Shown here piece after piece: positions 41,245-50,931 of a DNA stretch of 64,000 nt. The position numbers were made by a program, and so were the translations under genes. The DNA is taken from assembly GCF_000708675.1 (NCBI RefSeq), contig NZ_JELR01000002.1:1442228-1506227 (forward strand), read 5' to 3'. The notes below the pieces were generated by a model that searched no databases, was not told the origin of the DNA, and was given only the letters and a program-made list of their open reading frames with translations. Source of the stretch: Microbulbifer sp. HZ11. Its GTDB lineage: Bacteria > Pseudomonadota > Gammaproteobacteria > Pseudomonadales > Cellvibrionaceae. Each line of letters starts with the position of its first letter. Within the stretch, counting starts at the first letter, position 1.

Positions 41245-42216
41245 ATGGGACTGCTGGTAAACGGCGAGTGGAAAGACAAGTGGTACGACACGGACAAAAG
41301 TGGCGGTGAGTTCGAGCGCGAGGCGGCGCAGCTGCGCAACTGGATCACCGCCGATGGTAGCGCCGGCCCCAGCGGCGAGGGCGGCTTCGAGGCGGAGAAA
41401 GGCCGCTACCACCTCTACGTTTCCCTCGCCTGTCCCTGGGCCCATCGCACCCTGATATTCCGCAAGCTCAAGGGCCTCGAAGACTACATCGACGTTTCCG
41501 TGGTCAGCCCCTACATGATGGAAAACGGCTGGACCTTCGATAAGGACGAAGGCAGCAGTGGCGATCATCTATACAGCAGCGACTATCTGCACCAGATCTA
41601 TACCCGCAACCGCGCGGACTATTCCGGGCGGGTGACGGTGCCGGTGTTGTGGGACAAAAAGCGCGAACAGATCGTCAGTAACGAGTCCGCGGAGATCATC
41701 CGCATGCTCAACAGCGCGTTCAATAAACTGACCGGCGACGAGCAGGACTTTTATCCACAGGATCTGCGCGGGGACATCGATGCCACCAACGCGCTGGTTT
41801 ACGAAAACGTCAATAACGGTGTGTACCGTGCCGGTTTCGCCACTAGCGCCGAGGCCTACGAGGCCGCTTACCACCGGCTGTTTGAAGTGCTGGAACAGCT
41901 GGAGCAGCGTTTGCAGAGTAATCGCTACCTGACCGGTGATCGCGTGACGGAAGCGGACTGGCGGCTGTTTACTACACTGATCCGGTTCGATGCCGTGTAC
42001 CACGGCCACTTCAAGTGCAACAAGCAGCGACTGGCGGATTATTCCAGCCTGTGGGGCTATGTACGCGAGCTTTACCAGTGGCCCGGGGTCGCCGACACGG
42101 TGGACTTCCACCATATCAAGACCCACTACTACGCCAGCCACCGCAATATCAATCCCACCGGCATCGTGCCCGTGGGTCCGGAGCTGGATTACGCCGCGCC
42201 CCACGGTCGCGGATGA
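41245..42216 (+). CDS. yqjG: Glutathionyl-hydroquinone reductase (YqjG-like)
   Basis: 323 residues, Xi-class glutathione transferase. The active-site Cys63 in SLACPWAHRT is at the same position as in E. coli YqjG. The C-terminal helical domain contains the family segments LTEADWRLFTTLIRFDAVYHGHFKCN and HYYASHRNINPTGIVPVGP. It reduces glutathionyl-hydroquinones to hydroquinones using GSH, protecting against quinone damage. Confidence 0.93.
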   Translation: MGLLVNGEWKDKWYDTDKSGGEFEREAAQLRNWITADGSAGPSGEGGFEAEKGRYHLYVSLACPWAHRTLIFRKLKGLEDYIDVSVVSPYMMENGWTFDKDEGSSGDHLYSSDYLHQIYTRNRADYSGRVTVPVLWDKKREQIVSNESAEIIRMLNSAFNKLTGDEQDFYPQDLRGDIDATNALVYENVNNGVYRAGFATSAEAYEAAYHRLFEVLEQLEQRLQSNRYLTGDRVTEADWRLFTTLIRFDAVYHGHFKCNKQRLADYSSLWGYVRELYQWPGVADTVDFHHIKTHYYASHRNINPTGIVPVGPELDYAAPHGRG

Positions 42217-42247
42217 CTGTCACGATCAGCACGATCAGGAGGAAACC

Positions 42248-42847
42248 ATGAAGCTGTTTTACGCCCCCGGCGCCTGTTCTCTGTCCCCGCATATCGTCGC
42301 CTGCGAGGCGGGTATCGATCTGCAACTGTGCAAGGTCAACCTGAAAACCAAGGAGCTGGAAAGCGGCGGCGATTACACCGAGGTGAACCCCAAGGGCTAC
42401 GTGCCGGCGCTGCAGCTGGAAGGTGGCGAGCTGTTGACCGAGGGGCCCGCCATCGTGCAGTTTCTGGCGGAGCAGAAGCCGGAACAAAAACTCGCCCCGG
42501 AATACGGCTCCCTGGATCACTATCGGGTGCTGGAGTGGCTGAACTTCATTTCCAGCGAAATTCACAAAACCTTTGGACCCTTGTTTTGGGGCGGTAGTGA
42601 CGAGGAGAAATCTGCCGCCAAGGAGAAACTGGCCAAGCGCTTCCAGTATGTGGAAGACAATGTGGCCGGGGATTATCTGATGGGCAGCGATTTCTGTATC
42701 GCCGACGCCTACCTGTTTACCGTGTACAACTGGTGCAGCAAGGCGGATGTGGATACCGACAGCTGGCCCAGGCTCAAGGCCTTTGCCGAGCACATGCGCC
42801 AACGCGAAGGGGTGCAGAAGGCACTGAAAGCGGAAGGCCTTAACTGA
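42248..42847 (+). CDS. Beta-class glutathione S-transferase (GstA-like)
   Basis: 199 residues. Thioredoxin-like N-terminus with the beta-class Cys10 (MKLFYAPGACSLSPHIVACEAG), the GSH-binding turn VNPKGYVPALQL, and the SNAIL-like EGPAIVQFLAE. C-terminal all-helical domain with MGSDFCIADAYLF. ATG start behind AGGAGGAAACC, 31 nt after the hydroquinone reductase, so probably one operon with it and DoxX. Confidence 0.92.
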   Translation: MKLFYAPGACSLSPHIVACEAGIDLQLCKVNLKTKELESGGDYTEVNPKGYVPALQLEGGELLTEGPAIVQFLAEQKPEQKLAPEYGSLDHYRVLEWLNFISSEIHKTFGPLFWGGSDEEKSAAKEKLAKRFQYVEDNVAGDYLMGSDFCIADAYLFTVYNWCSKADVDTDSWPRLKAFAEHMRQREGVQKALKAEGLN

Positions 42848-42871
42848 AGGCCGCAAGCGGGCGGCCGCGGC

Positions 42872-44125
42872 TTACATCCGCAGCGCCCGCTCCTCGATCT
42901 CGATCGGCTGGCGCGCCCGCGCCACAAACAGCGCCATACACAGGGCCGCGGCGGAACAGCACAACATTCCCAGCGCGATCGGCACCAGTGTGCCGGTATG
43001 CACCGCATTTACCGCCCCCCCCAGAACCCCACCGAAGATAAACAGCGAAGCGCCGTAGAGCGCGTTGGCGGTACCGCTGATCCTGGGGAAAAACTCCAGA
43101 TAGCAGGCCGCCGAATTGGGGGTGATGATGCCGATGGCACCCATCGCCATCACCAGCGGAACCATCCACGCCAGCAACACCTGCTCCTGACCAAAATATA
43201 AAGTGCTTGCCAGCAGCAGTGCGCAGGAAACCAGCTGCAGCGCCATACCCGCCAGCAGAATCTGGCGGGGCTCGAATACCTTCAGCAGGCGGATATTCAG
43301 CTGCACCATCAACACCAGCCCCAGCACACAGCTGCCAAACAGCATGGGGAAGGTGGCGGAAGATACCCCGAAGTGCTCCATAAACACGAAGGGTGCGGTG
43401 GTGATGTAGATAAACATACTGCCACTGATCAGCGCCTGCCCGAACAGAAATCCCAGTGCACGGGGGGTGCGGAAGATCTGCGCATAGCCTTTGAGCATGC
43501 TGCGGCGGGATTCCCGCTGGCGGCGCGCGCGGCGGAACTTGGATACCGTCTCCGGCAGCACCCCGCGCACCAGGATCATCATTAGCAGGCCGTACACCAG
43601 CAGGAAGATAAAGATCGCATGCCAGTCACCAAAAGTGAGCAGGGTCGCGCCGATTGCCGGCGCCGCCATGGGGGCAATCAGCATCATGGTGGCGATCATC
43701 GACATGATCCGCGCCGCGTCGCGGCCGTGGTACAGGTCGCGCACGATGGCGCCGCAGATTACCGTGGCAAAACCGCCGCCCAGTGCCTGGCAAAAGCGCA
43801 GCGCCACCAGCAGCTCCACCGTGTTGGCAAACAGGATCAGCGCCGAGCTGACGATAAAGATGGCGAGCCCGATAGTGCCGGTAACGATGCGCCCCCAACG
43901 GTCCGACAGTGGCCCACCAATCAACTGGCCCACGGCGAACCCCAGCAGATAACTGGATACCGAGTGCTGTACCTGCGCCACCTCTACCCCCAGCGCCATG
44001 GCCATGGCGGGAATTGCCGGGAGGTAGGTATCGATGGCAAATGGCGTCAGCGCCACCAATGCGGCGAGACAGGGAGCGAGCCAGCGCGGCGGCTTGCCTT
44101 CGGCGTCGAAAAAATTCGGGGGCAT
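42872..44125 (-). CDS. Bcr/CflA-type multidrug MFS transporter
   Basis: 417 residues from ATG 44125 (MPPNFF), with AAGG upstream; a GTG at 44158 would add 11 residues. Twelve membrane helices, with the family signature TPFAIDTYLPAIPAMA and the MFS loop motif GQLIGGPLSDRWGR. Such exporters use the proton gradient to expel drugs such as bicyclomycin or chloramphenicol, or metabolites. Convergent with the GST gene. Confidence 0.9.
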   Translation of the reverse strand: MPPNFFDAEGKPPRWLAPCLAALVALTPFAIDTYLPAIPAMAMALGVEVAQVQHSVSSYLLGFAVGQLIGGPLSDRWGRIVTGTIGLAIFIVSSALILFANTVELLVALRFCQALGGGFATVICGAIVRDLYHGRDAARIMSMIATMMLIAPMAAPAIGATLLTFGDWHAIFIFLLVYGLLMMILVRGVLPETVSKFRRARRQRESRRSMLKGYAQIFRTPRALGFLFGQALISGSMFIYITTAPFVFMEHFGVSSATFPMLFGSCVLGLVLMVQLNIRLLKVFEPRQILLAGMALQLVSCALLLASTLYFGQEQVLLAWMVPLVMAMGAIGIITPNSAACYLEFFPRISGTANALYGASLFIFGGVLGGAVNAVHTGTLVPIALGMLCCSAAALCMALFVARARQPIEIEERALRM

Positions 44126-44284
44126 AAAACCTTGGGTATAAAGCGGGTGAAAAGTCACCCGGGTACATCACTGGGTTGGCGCTGGCCTTAGCACAGGCAG
44201 CGGCGGGCGGGGGCATGGTAGCCGCCTCGCCCTGTGGTTTCCATGACAGTGGCGTTTATTTTGTGGATACAGGCGGTCAGTGGT

Positions 44285-46069
44285 TTACTGGGTCGGGTCG
44301 AACATCAGTTCATCGCCGAGATACAGGCTCTGCCAGCGCGGGGGGCGCAGATTGAACTGACCGCCCGAAAGCTTTTGTTGCAGCTCCGCGAACGAAAGCT
44401 CTGTATTGCGCCTGCTGCTGGAAACCGGTCGCCATCCTTCTTGCCCGGACGTGTGCGCTTTAATGTGCAACCAGTGGTTGCCATCGCTGCGCGACCCGTG
44501 GATAAACAACAGGTACTCGGGTTTCCCGTCCCCATCCAGATCCTGAACCAGCCACAGGCAGTTTTGCTGTTCTGCCTGGCAGAGCCGGCTATCCCGCTGT
44601 AACTGGGCAGCATCCGGGGGAGGCGGCGCCCCCTCGGGCAGTATCGGAATCTCGCGCATTTCCCGCTCCCTGGCTTCTACCTGTAGCGGGTTTTCACGCA
44701 GCGCCCAGACGGGATCTTTTTTCTCCAGCAGCTGTTCGATGTACGCTGCGACTTTCTTATCCTGCTTGACGACCGATAGCGACTGCAGCGCCTGAAGCGA
44801 CTCCAGTCCCGGTCGCCCCAGTTTGTTGCGTAGAAAGTAGAAATCGAAATCCGCCAGCGCCACCCGTCCATCCGCCAGTCGCGCCACCTGGCTGTCGGCG
44901 CTGATGCGCCAGAAGTTGGCCAGCGGTGACTGGGTTACCAGGCAAATCGCCAGCACCCACAGTGCCAGCCCGGTATTGATCCGCCGCAACCGCTCCGCCC
45001 AGTGACCGCGCCAGCGCAGGATGGAGAGGCTGTAACTCAGTGCCAGCAGCGCCAGGGTGAGTGTGACCACTCCGCCCCACAGCCGCTCCGGCGTCCAGCC
45101 GTACTGCTGGACCCGCAGGGTTACACCATAGAGCGCAAAAACGGTGTAAAACGGCGCCAGCACCAGCGCCAGTAAAAGTACCCGATTGATCCACCCGGGG
45201 TAGCGGGCGAACGGGAACTCGTCCTGGATCACACCGTTGGTAAAGAACAGCAGCAGTGCCACCAGCCACAGCAGCAGTGCACTGCCGCGGCCGGTATCCC
45301 AGATAGGCTGCAGGCCGGTAAAAGGCAGGGTGGCGAGAAATACGATGGTGAGAACCGCCAGTAACGGCAACAGCGCCACCAGCATGGTACGCAACAGGCG
45401 CTTGAGCGTGAGAACAAAGCTCTGCTGAGCGCGGAACAGAATGGCGCCGCAACCGGCGACCAGCCAGGTGACCGGATAAAAGAACCAGTCTTGCTCAAAC
45501 AGCTGCTCGAAGAACGCCACGCCCACCAGTTTGAACAGGGCCTGCCACAGGATCAGGATCAGCCAGAAGATACCGGTAAACACCAGAGTGAGACCGGTAG
45601 TCAGGGCAATATCCCAGGAGTAATGGAACAGTGCCGGATAACTGGGGCGGCGCAGCCGCTCTGTGCCACTGGCACGTAACAGAAAAGCGACGATAAAGGT
45701 CGCAATCCCGACAGCGATGCAAAAATCGTGGGGCCAGCCGCACTGGATCGTATCTGCAGGAGTGCATTGGTACCCCCGGTAGCTGGCCAGCAGGGCGAGC
45801 ACGGCGCTATAGCCCGCAATTACCCACCAGTAACCCCGTGCCAGGCGTGGTTTGACGGTGACAATCACCAGCGGTGGCATGGCAATAGCGACGGTGTAAC
45901 AGAGGAACTGCCACACCGGCGACCAGTGGTTTACGGCATCGAAAAATTTGAGCGCATAGAGCGCGAACCCCTGGCACAGGGCCGCGACCACAATCAGGCG
46001 CTTTTCCGGGAGACCGAGACCCTGTTGTTCGTCGAAGGTTTCCGTAGGTTGGTCGCTGCTTCCGTGCAT
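44285..46069 (-). CDS. DUF4153 family integral membrane protein
   Basis: 594 residues. Residues 25-400 contain about 11 hydrophobic helices; the C-terminal 190 residues are soluble and end in a segment LVQDLDGDGKPEYLLFIHGS that looks like an FG-GAP/calcium-type motif. The overall form fits DUF4153 proteins, whose function is unknown. It starts 12 nt after hexR and is probably co-transcribed with it. Confidence 0.65.
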   Translation of the reverse strand: MHGSSDQPTETFDEQQGLGLPEKRLIVVAALCQGFALYALKFFDAVNHWSPVWQFLCYTVAIAMPPLVIVTVKPRLARGYWWVIAGYSAVLALLASYRGYQCTPADTIQCGWPHDFCIAVGIATFIVAFLLRASGTERLRRPSYPALFHYSWDIALTTGLTLVFTGIFWLILILWQALFKLVGVAFFEQLFEQDWFFYPVTWLVAGCGAILFRAQQSFVLTLKRLLRTMLVALLPLLAVLTIVFLATLPFTGLQPIWDTGRGSALLLWLVALLLFFTNGVIQDEFPFARYPGWINRVLLLALVLAPFYTVFALYGVTLRVQQYGWTPERLWGGVVTLTLALLALSYSLSILRWRGHWAERLRRINTGLALWVLAICLVTQSPLANFWRISADSQVARLADGRVALADFDFYFLRNKLGRPGLESLQALQSLSVVKQDKKVAAYIEQLLEKKDPVWALRENPLQVEAREREMREIPILPEGAPPPPDAAQLQRDSRLCQAEQQNCLWLVQDLDGDGKPEYLLFIHGSRSDGNHWLHIKAHTSGQEGWRPVSSSRRNTELSFAELQQKLSGGQFNLRPPRWQSLYLGDELMFDPTQ

Positions 46070-46081
46070 TTCCCGTCCTGT

Positions 46082-46936
46082 TTAGTGCTTTTCCTCACGC
46101 AGGTTGTACAGACCTTTTTTCAGCTTCAGCAGGTGCTCCTGGAGCTGTGGTCCCTTGCGTTGGGCGACGCCGATGGCGAGTACATCGATCACCACCAGGT
46201 GAGCGATACGGGAGGAGAGTGGTGTGTACAGCTCGATATCTTCTTCCACGTCCACTTCCAGTGGGATACTGGACTGGCGTGTCATCGGTGAACCGCTGGG
46301 TCCGAGGCCGATCACGATAGCGCCCTGTGCCTTGGCCATTTCCATGGAGCGCAGCAACGAGGAGGTGCGCCCGCTCTGGGAGATGGCGACCACCACATCG
46401 CCGGGCTGCATGCTCATGGCCGACATACTCTGCATATGGTGATCGGAGTGGGCGGCGGTGGCCATCTGCAGGCGGAAGAATTTGTGCTGGGCGTCGGCCG
46501 CGACAGCACCTGAGGCGCCAAAACCGAAGAATTCCACCCGCTTGGCGGCGGCGATGGCGGAAACGGCGGCCTCCAGGGCGCGACCGTCAATCTTGTCACG
46601 CACGTTGAGCAGGGTGTCGACGGTGGAGTCGAACACCTTGCGTTTGTATTCGGCGATGGTGTCGGTTTCGGTAACGGCAATCTGGCCGAAGCTGGGGCTG
46701 GAAGCGAGCTGCTGGGCCAGGTTGAGCTTGAATTCCTGGAAGCCGGAACAGCCGACGGCGCGGCAGAAGCGCACCACGGTGGGCTCGCTCACCTGGGCTT
46801 CGGTGGCGAGATCGACGATCCGCATATGAATGATTTCGCCGGGATTGGCGAGGATATATTCCGCAACCTTGCGCTCAGATTTGCGCATGGAACTCAGCTG
46901 TTCGCTGATCTTCTGCGTGACTTCCGCTGGCTTCAC
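46082..46936 (-). CDS. hexR: HexR-type RpiR-family regulator of central carbon metabolism
   Basis: 284 residues. N-terminal RpiR HTH (MRKSERKVAEYILANPGEIIHMRIVDLATEAQVSEPTVVRFCRAVGCSGFQEFKLNLAQ) and a C-terminal SIS domain (FFGFGASGAVAADAQHKFFRL, AISQSGRTSSLL). In Pseudomonas and Shewanella HexR senses the Entner-Doudoroff intermediate KDPG and controls zwf, edd and gap genes. GTG start. Here it stands apart from those targets, divergent from uvrD across a 191-nt gap. Confidence 0.87.
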   Translation of the reverse strand: MKPAEVTQKISEQLSSMRKSERKVAEYILANPGEIIHMRIVDLATEAQVSEPTVVRFCRAVGCSGFQEFKLNLAQQLASSPSFGQIAVTETDTIAEYKRKVFDSTVDTLLNVRDKIDGRALEAAVSAIAAAKRVEFFGFGASGAVAADAQHKFFRLQMATAAHSDHHMQSMSAMSMQPGDVVVAISQSGRTSSLLRSMEMAKAQGAIVIGLGPSGSPMTRQSSIPLEVDVEEDIELYTPLSSRIAHLVVIDVLAIGVAQRKGPQLQEHLLKLKKGLYNLREEKH

Positions 46937-47127
46937 GACAACACCTTCTCTGGTTCAAGCTGTGCAGTTTAGCGGCATGGCTCGGTGCTGGCGAGTGTTG
47001 GTGCCACGTCGCCTGATGCTAAGGGGCTATACCCGGTAGCAGGCCCGCCACTGTGGTAGAACCTAGCAGACCACAAAACCCTGTTTATATACCCAGTTCT
47101 CCGCCTACCCCTGATACAATCCGCCCC

Positions 47128-49353
47128 ATGGACGTATCTGAACTCTTAGACCCCCTCAACGACCCCCAGCGCGAAGCCGTCGCGGCGCCGCCGGGCAATC
47201 AACTGGTTCTGGCCGGCGCCGGCTCGGGTAAGACCCGTGTGCTGGTGCACCGTATCGCCTGGCTGATGCAGGTGGAGGGGGCGTCGCCCTACTCCATTAT
47301 GGCAGTGACCTTTACCAATAAGGCCGCGCGGGAGATGCGCGGGCGTATCGAGGAACTGCTGGGGGTGAACACCTTCGGTATGTGGGTAGGAACCTTCCAC
47401 GGTCTTGCCCACCGCCTGCTGCGCGCCCACTGGGCCGAAGCGAAGCTGCCGCAAAACTTCCAGATTCTCGATTCTGATGACCAGCTGCGCCTGATCAAGC
47501 GGGTGCAGAACGAGCTGGGGCTGGATGAGAAGAAGTGGTCGCCGCGTGAGACCCAGTGGTGGATCGGTGCACAGAAGGATGAAGGCATTCGCCCGCAGTA
47601 TATCCAGCTCACCGGAGACCCCTGGCTGCAGACCATGGTGCGGATATACAGCGCCTATGAAGAGGCCTGTCAGCGTGCCGGCGTGGTGGATTTCGGCGAG
47701 CTGCTGCTGCGCGCCCACGAGCTGCTGCTGAACAACGACAGCATCCTCGCCCATTACCGCCGCCGCTTCCCCTTCATTCTTGTAGACGAATTCCAGGATA
47801 CCAACACCATTCAATACGCCTGGCTGCGCCTGCTGGCCGGTGATGAATGCGCGATCACTGCGGTGGGAGACGACGACCAGTCCATTTACGGCTGGCGCGG
47901 GGCCAAGATCGAGAATATCCAGCACTTCGAGGCGGATCTGAAAGATGTGCAGACGGTGCGCCTGGAGCAGAACTACCGCTCCACCAGCACCATCCTGAAC
48001 GCCGCCAACGCGGTCATCGCCCACAACACCGGCCGCCTTGGCAAGGAGCTGTGGACCGAGGGTGACAAGGGTGAACCTATCTCCCTCTACTCCGCCTACA
48101 ACGAGCAGGATGAGGCGCGCTTTATCGTCGAGCGCATCCAGGACTGGGTGCGGGATGGCAACCGTCATGAAAGTGTTGCTATTTTGTATCGTTCCAACGC
48201 TCAGTCGCGGGTGTTGGAAAGCGCTTTGCGCGATGTGTTGCCTTATCGAATTTATGGTGGCTTAAGCTTCTATCAGCGCAAGGAAGTGAAAGATGCGCTT
48301 TCGTATATGCGCCTGACCACCAACCGCCACGACGACACCTCCTTCGAGCGGGTGGTGAATACCCCCACCCGCGGCATCGGGGCGCGCACCGTGGATACCG
48401 TGCGCGAGTTCGCCCGTGAACACGGCTGCTCCATGTGGGATGCCGCGGCGAAAATACTGCAGCAAAAAGTGCTCGCCGCCCGATCCGGCAATGCGCTGGC
48501 CAATTTCCTCAGCCTGATCGATGCGATGGATGAGGAGAGTACCGACAAAACCCTCGAGCATATCGCCGAGCTTGTGATTGAGCAGTCTGGATTGATCGAT
48601 TTTTACCAAAAGGAAAAAGGTGAGAAGGGCCAAACCCGGGTGGAGAACCTTCAGGAGTTGATCGGTGCGTGCGCAGAGTACACCGGGGAACCCTCCGGAG
48701 ATGCCGACGATGGAGTGGTGGATGAGGAAGAAATCCCGCTGATCAACCAGTTCCTCGACAGCGCCGCACTGGATTCTGGGGAGGGCCAGGCGGACGAATA
48801 TACTGACGCGGTGCAGCTGATGACCCTCCATTCGGCCAAAGGTTTAGAGTTCCCGCTGGTGTTTATGGCCGGTGTGGAGGAAAACCTGTTTCCGCACAAG
48901 ATGTCTGCGCAGGAGCCCGGGCGCATGGAAGAGGAGCGCCGCCTCTGTTACGTGGGCATTACCCGTGCCATGAAGAAACTGTATATCACCTACGCGGAAA
49001 GCCGCCGCCTGTTCGGCAGCGAGACCTACAACAAGCCGTCCCGGTTTGTGAGCGAAATTCCGGTGGAATATATTCACGAGGTGCGGCTGAAAACCGAAGT
49101 CTCCAAACCCCTGTTTCAGCCCAACTATGGCAAGTTCGGCGGTGGTGTCGGCCAGTTCTCCGACCCGGCCCCGGAGTTCGACGACGACCTGCCCCCGCTC
49201 GCCCTCGGCGGCCGCGTCGACCACGCCAAATTCGGTGAAGGCACCGTGGTGCAGTTCGAAGGCAGCGGCCCACGCGCCCGAGTACAGGTCAACTTCGACG
49301 ACGCCGGGGCCAAATGGCTGGTAGTATCCATGGCCAAACTACAGCCCCTGTAA
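47128..49353 (+). CDS. uvrD: DNA helicase II (UvrD)
   Basis: 741 residues, SF1A 3'-5' helicase in nucleotide-excision and mismatch repair. Motif I GAGSGKT (about 30-36), Ia VTFTNKAAREMRGRI, II LVDEFQDTN, III AVGDDDQSIYGWRGA, IV EQNYRSTSTIL, V TLHSAKGLEFPLVF, VI EEERRLCYVGITRAM. The C-terminal Tudor-like tail (GRVDHAKFGEGTVVQFEG...) that contacts RNA polymerase is present. Start ATG 47128 (MDVSELLDPLNDPQREAV) matches the family N-terminus. Confidence 0.97.
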   Translation: MDVSELLDPLNDPQREAVAAPPGNQLVLAGAGSGKTRVLVHRIAWLMQVEGASPYSIMAVTFTNKAAREMRGRIEELLGVNTFGMWVGTFHGLAHRLLRAHWAEAKLPQNFQILDSDDQLRLIKRVQNELGLDEKKWSPRETQWWIGAQKDEGIRPQYIQLTGDPWLQTMVRIYSAYEEACQRAGVVDFGELLLRAHELLLNNDSILAHYRRRFPFILVDEFQDTNTIQYAWLRLLAGDECAITAVGDDDQSIYGWRGAKIENIQHFEADLKDVQTVRLEQNYRSTSTILNAANAVIAHNTGRLGKELWTEGDKGEPISLYSAYNEQDEARFIVERIQDWVRDGNRHESVAILYRSNAQSRVLESALRDVLPYRIYGGLSFYQRKEVKDALSYMRLTTNRHDDTSFERVVNTPTRGIGARTVDTVREFAREHGCSMWDAAAKILQQKVLAARSGNALANFLSLIDAMDEESTDKTLEHIAELVIEQSGLIDFYQKEKGEKGQTRVENLQELIGACAEYTGEPSGDADDGVVDEEEIPLINQFLDSAALDSGEGQADEYTDAVQLMTLHSAKGLEFPLVFMAGVEENLFPHKMSAQEPGRMEEERRLCYVGITRAMKKLYITYAESRRLFGSETYNKPSRFVSEIPVEYIHEVRLKTEVSKPLFQPNYGKFGGGVGQFSDPAPEFDDDLPPLALGGRVDHAKFGEGTVVQFEGSGPRARVQVNFDDAGAKWLVVSMAKLQPL

Positions 49354-49385
49354 TTACGATCGACAACGGTATATTTACGCAACAA

Positions 49386-49487
49386 CGTCATCCCGGACTT
49401 GATCCGGGATCCAGAAACCACAGAACCGGCAGCAACCTCAAATACCCTGCCATTCCCGCTGGATCCCGGGCCAGGTTCGGGGTGACG
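49386..49487. repeat. Palindromic GTCATCCCGG-type interspersed repeat
   Basis: Left arm CGTCATCCCGGACTTGATCC-GGGATCCAG (49386-49414) and right arm 49459-49487 are imperfect reverse complements (23 of 29 positions). GTCATCCCGGxCTTGATCCGGGATCCA is a repeat seen between genes in many proteobacteria. Here it fills most of the uvrD-dctP gap and may also act as the uvrD 3'-end structure. Confidence 0.8.
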
Positions 49488-49518
49488 CAATAAAACGAAA
49501 AATAAAAATCAAACGGAC

Positions 49519-50667
49519 ATGAAAAAAATAAACTGGTATCCACCCGTTATCCTCGGCCTGCTTGCCTTGCTGGTGCTCACCTTCGGTACCCTGGTGATCT
49601 CCCGCTCCGATCAGGTTCAGACCGTCACCTCTATCGAAGACTCTCACCTGAAAAATTCGGGCCAGCAAACCTTCGAGTGGAAACTCGTCACCACCTGGCC
49701 CAAAAATTTCCCCGGTCTCGGCAGTGCCCCGGAGCGCTTCGCGAACAATGTCGAAACGATGTCCAACGGCCGCCTGAAAATAAAAGTCTTCGGCGCCGGC
49801 GAATTGGTCCCGGCCATGGGGGTATTCGGTGCGGTGTCCAGTGGCGCCGCCCAGGTCGGTCACGGTGCCGCCTATTACTGGAAAGGAAAGATCCCCGCAG
49901 CCCAGTTTTTTACTGCGGTACCTTTTGGGCTGAACGCCCAGGAAATGAATGGTTGGCTGCACTATGGCGGCGGGCTGGAATTGTGGGAAGAGCTCTACGC
50001 ACCGTTTGACCTGATTCCCATGGCCGGCGGCTCCACCGGTGTGCAGATGGCGGGCTGGTTCAATAAAGAGATCAATTCCGTGGAAGACCTGAAAGGTCTC
50101 AAGATGCGCATCCCCGGACTCGGTGGCGAGGTGTTGAACCGTGCTGGCGGCACCGCCGTCACCATCCCCGGTGGTGAACTCTATACCGCGCTGCAGACCG
50201 GCGTGATCGATGCCACCGAATGGGTCGGGCCGTACAATGATCTCGCGTTCGGTTTCCACCAGATCGCCCAATACTACTACTACCCCGGCTGGCACGAGCC
50301 CGGCTCAATCCTCGAAATCATCATCAACAAAACCGCTTTCGAGAAATTGCCCGCAGACCTGCAGGCCATCGTGCGCACCGCCGCCCGCGACGCCAATCAG
50401 GATATGCTCGACGAATACACCGCACGCAATAATCGGGCCCTGAAAGAGCTGATGGAAGAACATGGGGTGGAATTGCGAAAACTGCCGGATGATGTCATTG
50501 CCCATCTGAAGAAAATCAATCTGGACATCATGCAGGAAACTGCCGCGAAAGATCCGCAGTTCAGCCGCATATACAAAGCCTTCCGGGAGTTTGAATCACA
50601 AGTGATTCCGTACCACCGAATCAGTGAAGAAGCCTATTACAATACCCGGAACAGAGTGCCGGAATAA
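49519..50667 (+). CDS. TRAP transporter substrate-binding protein (DctP family, TakP-like)
   Basis: 382 residues. N-terminal hydrophobic anchor or signal (about 8-28) and then a DctP domain: WKLVTTWPKNFPGLGSAPERFANNVETMSNGRL, GAVSSGAAQVGHGAAYYW, MRIPGLGGEVLNRAGGTAVTIPGGELYTALQTGVIDATEWVGPYND. The conserved Arg in MRIPG binds the carboxylate of 2-oxo or related organic acids in TakP-type proteins. Its DctQ and DctM genes are not adjacent; a pair lies at 56059-58052. Confidence 0.88.
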   Translation: MKKINWYPPVILGLLALLVLTFGTLVISRSDQVQTVTSIEDSHLKNSGQQTFEWKLVTTWPKNFPGLGSAPERFANNVETMSNGRLKIKVFGAGELVPAMGVFGAVSSGAAQVGHGAAYYWKGKIPAAQFFTAVPFGLNAQEMNGWLHYGGGLELWEELYAPFDLIPMAGGSTGVQMAGWFNKEINSVEDLKGLKMRIPGLGGEVLNRAGGTAVTIPGGELYTALQTGVIDATEWVGPYNDLAFGFHQIAQYYYYPGWHEPGSILEIIINKTAFEKLPADLQAIVRTAARDANQDMLDEYTARNNRALKELMEEHGVELRKLPDDVIAHLKKINLDIMQETAAKDPQFSRIYKAFREFESQVIPYHRISEEAYYNTRNRVPE

Positions 50668-50698
50668 TACTCCGCCTTTCCATCGCTTTTCCCCCAAG

Positions 50699-50742
50699 CG
50701 TGCCGACTAAAATCTACATCGCCATAATCTTCAGTCGGCACG
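50699..50742 (+). other. Inverted repeat after dctP
   Basis: CGTGCCGACT (50699-50708) and AGTCGGCACG (50733-50742) form a perfect 10-bp stem with a 24-nt loop, 31 nt after the dctP stop. No T-run follows; possible transcript-end structure. Confidence 0.5.
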
Positions 50743-50841
50743 TTATCCCCTCGTTCTCACCGTGTTAAGCCCACCTATTAATCCATCAGGTGGTACTATG
50801 GTTCATGTTTTGGAAATTGACTCTGACACCATTTTATATTT

Positions 50842-50869
50842 TTGACATTGGTCAGTGGGCTATTAGTAT
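50842..50869 (+). promoter_or_regulatory. Sigma-70-like promoter of the small secreted protein/lipase operon
   Basis: TTGACA (perfect -35), 16-nt spacer, TAGTAT (4/6 -10), 62 nt before the start at 50932, in a locally AT-rich stretch. Confidence 0.6.
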
Positions 50870-50931
50870 GCAGCAATAGTTGGCGCACATGGATTGGTTC
50901 AAGCCAGTCCTTGGTACAGGTTATTACGATA

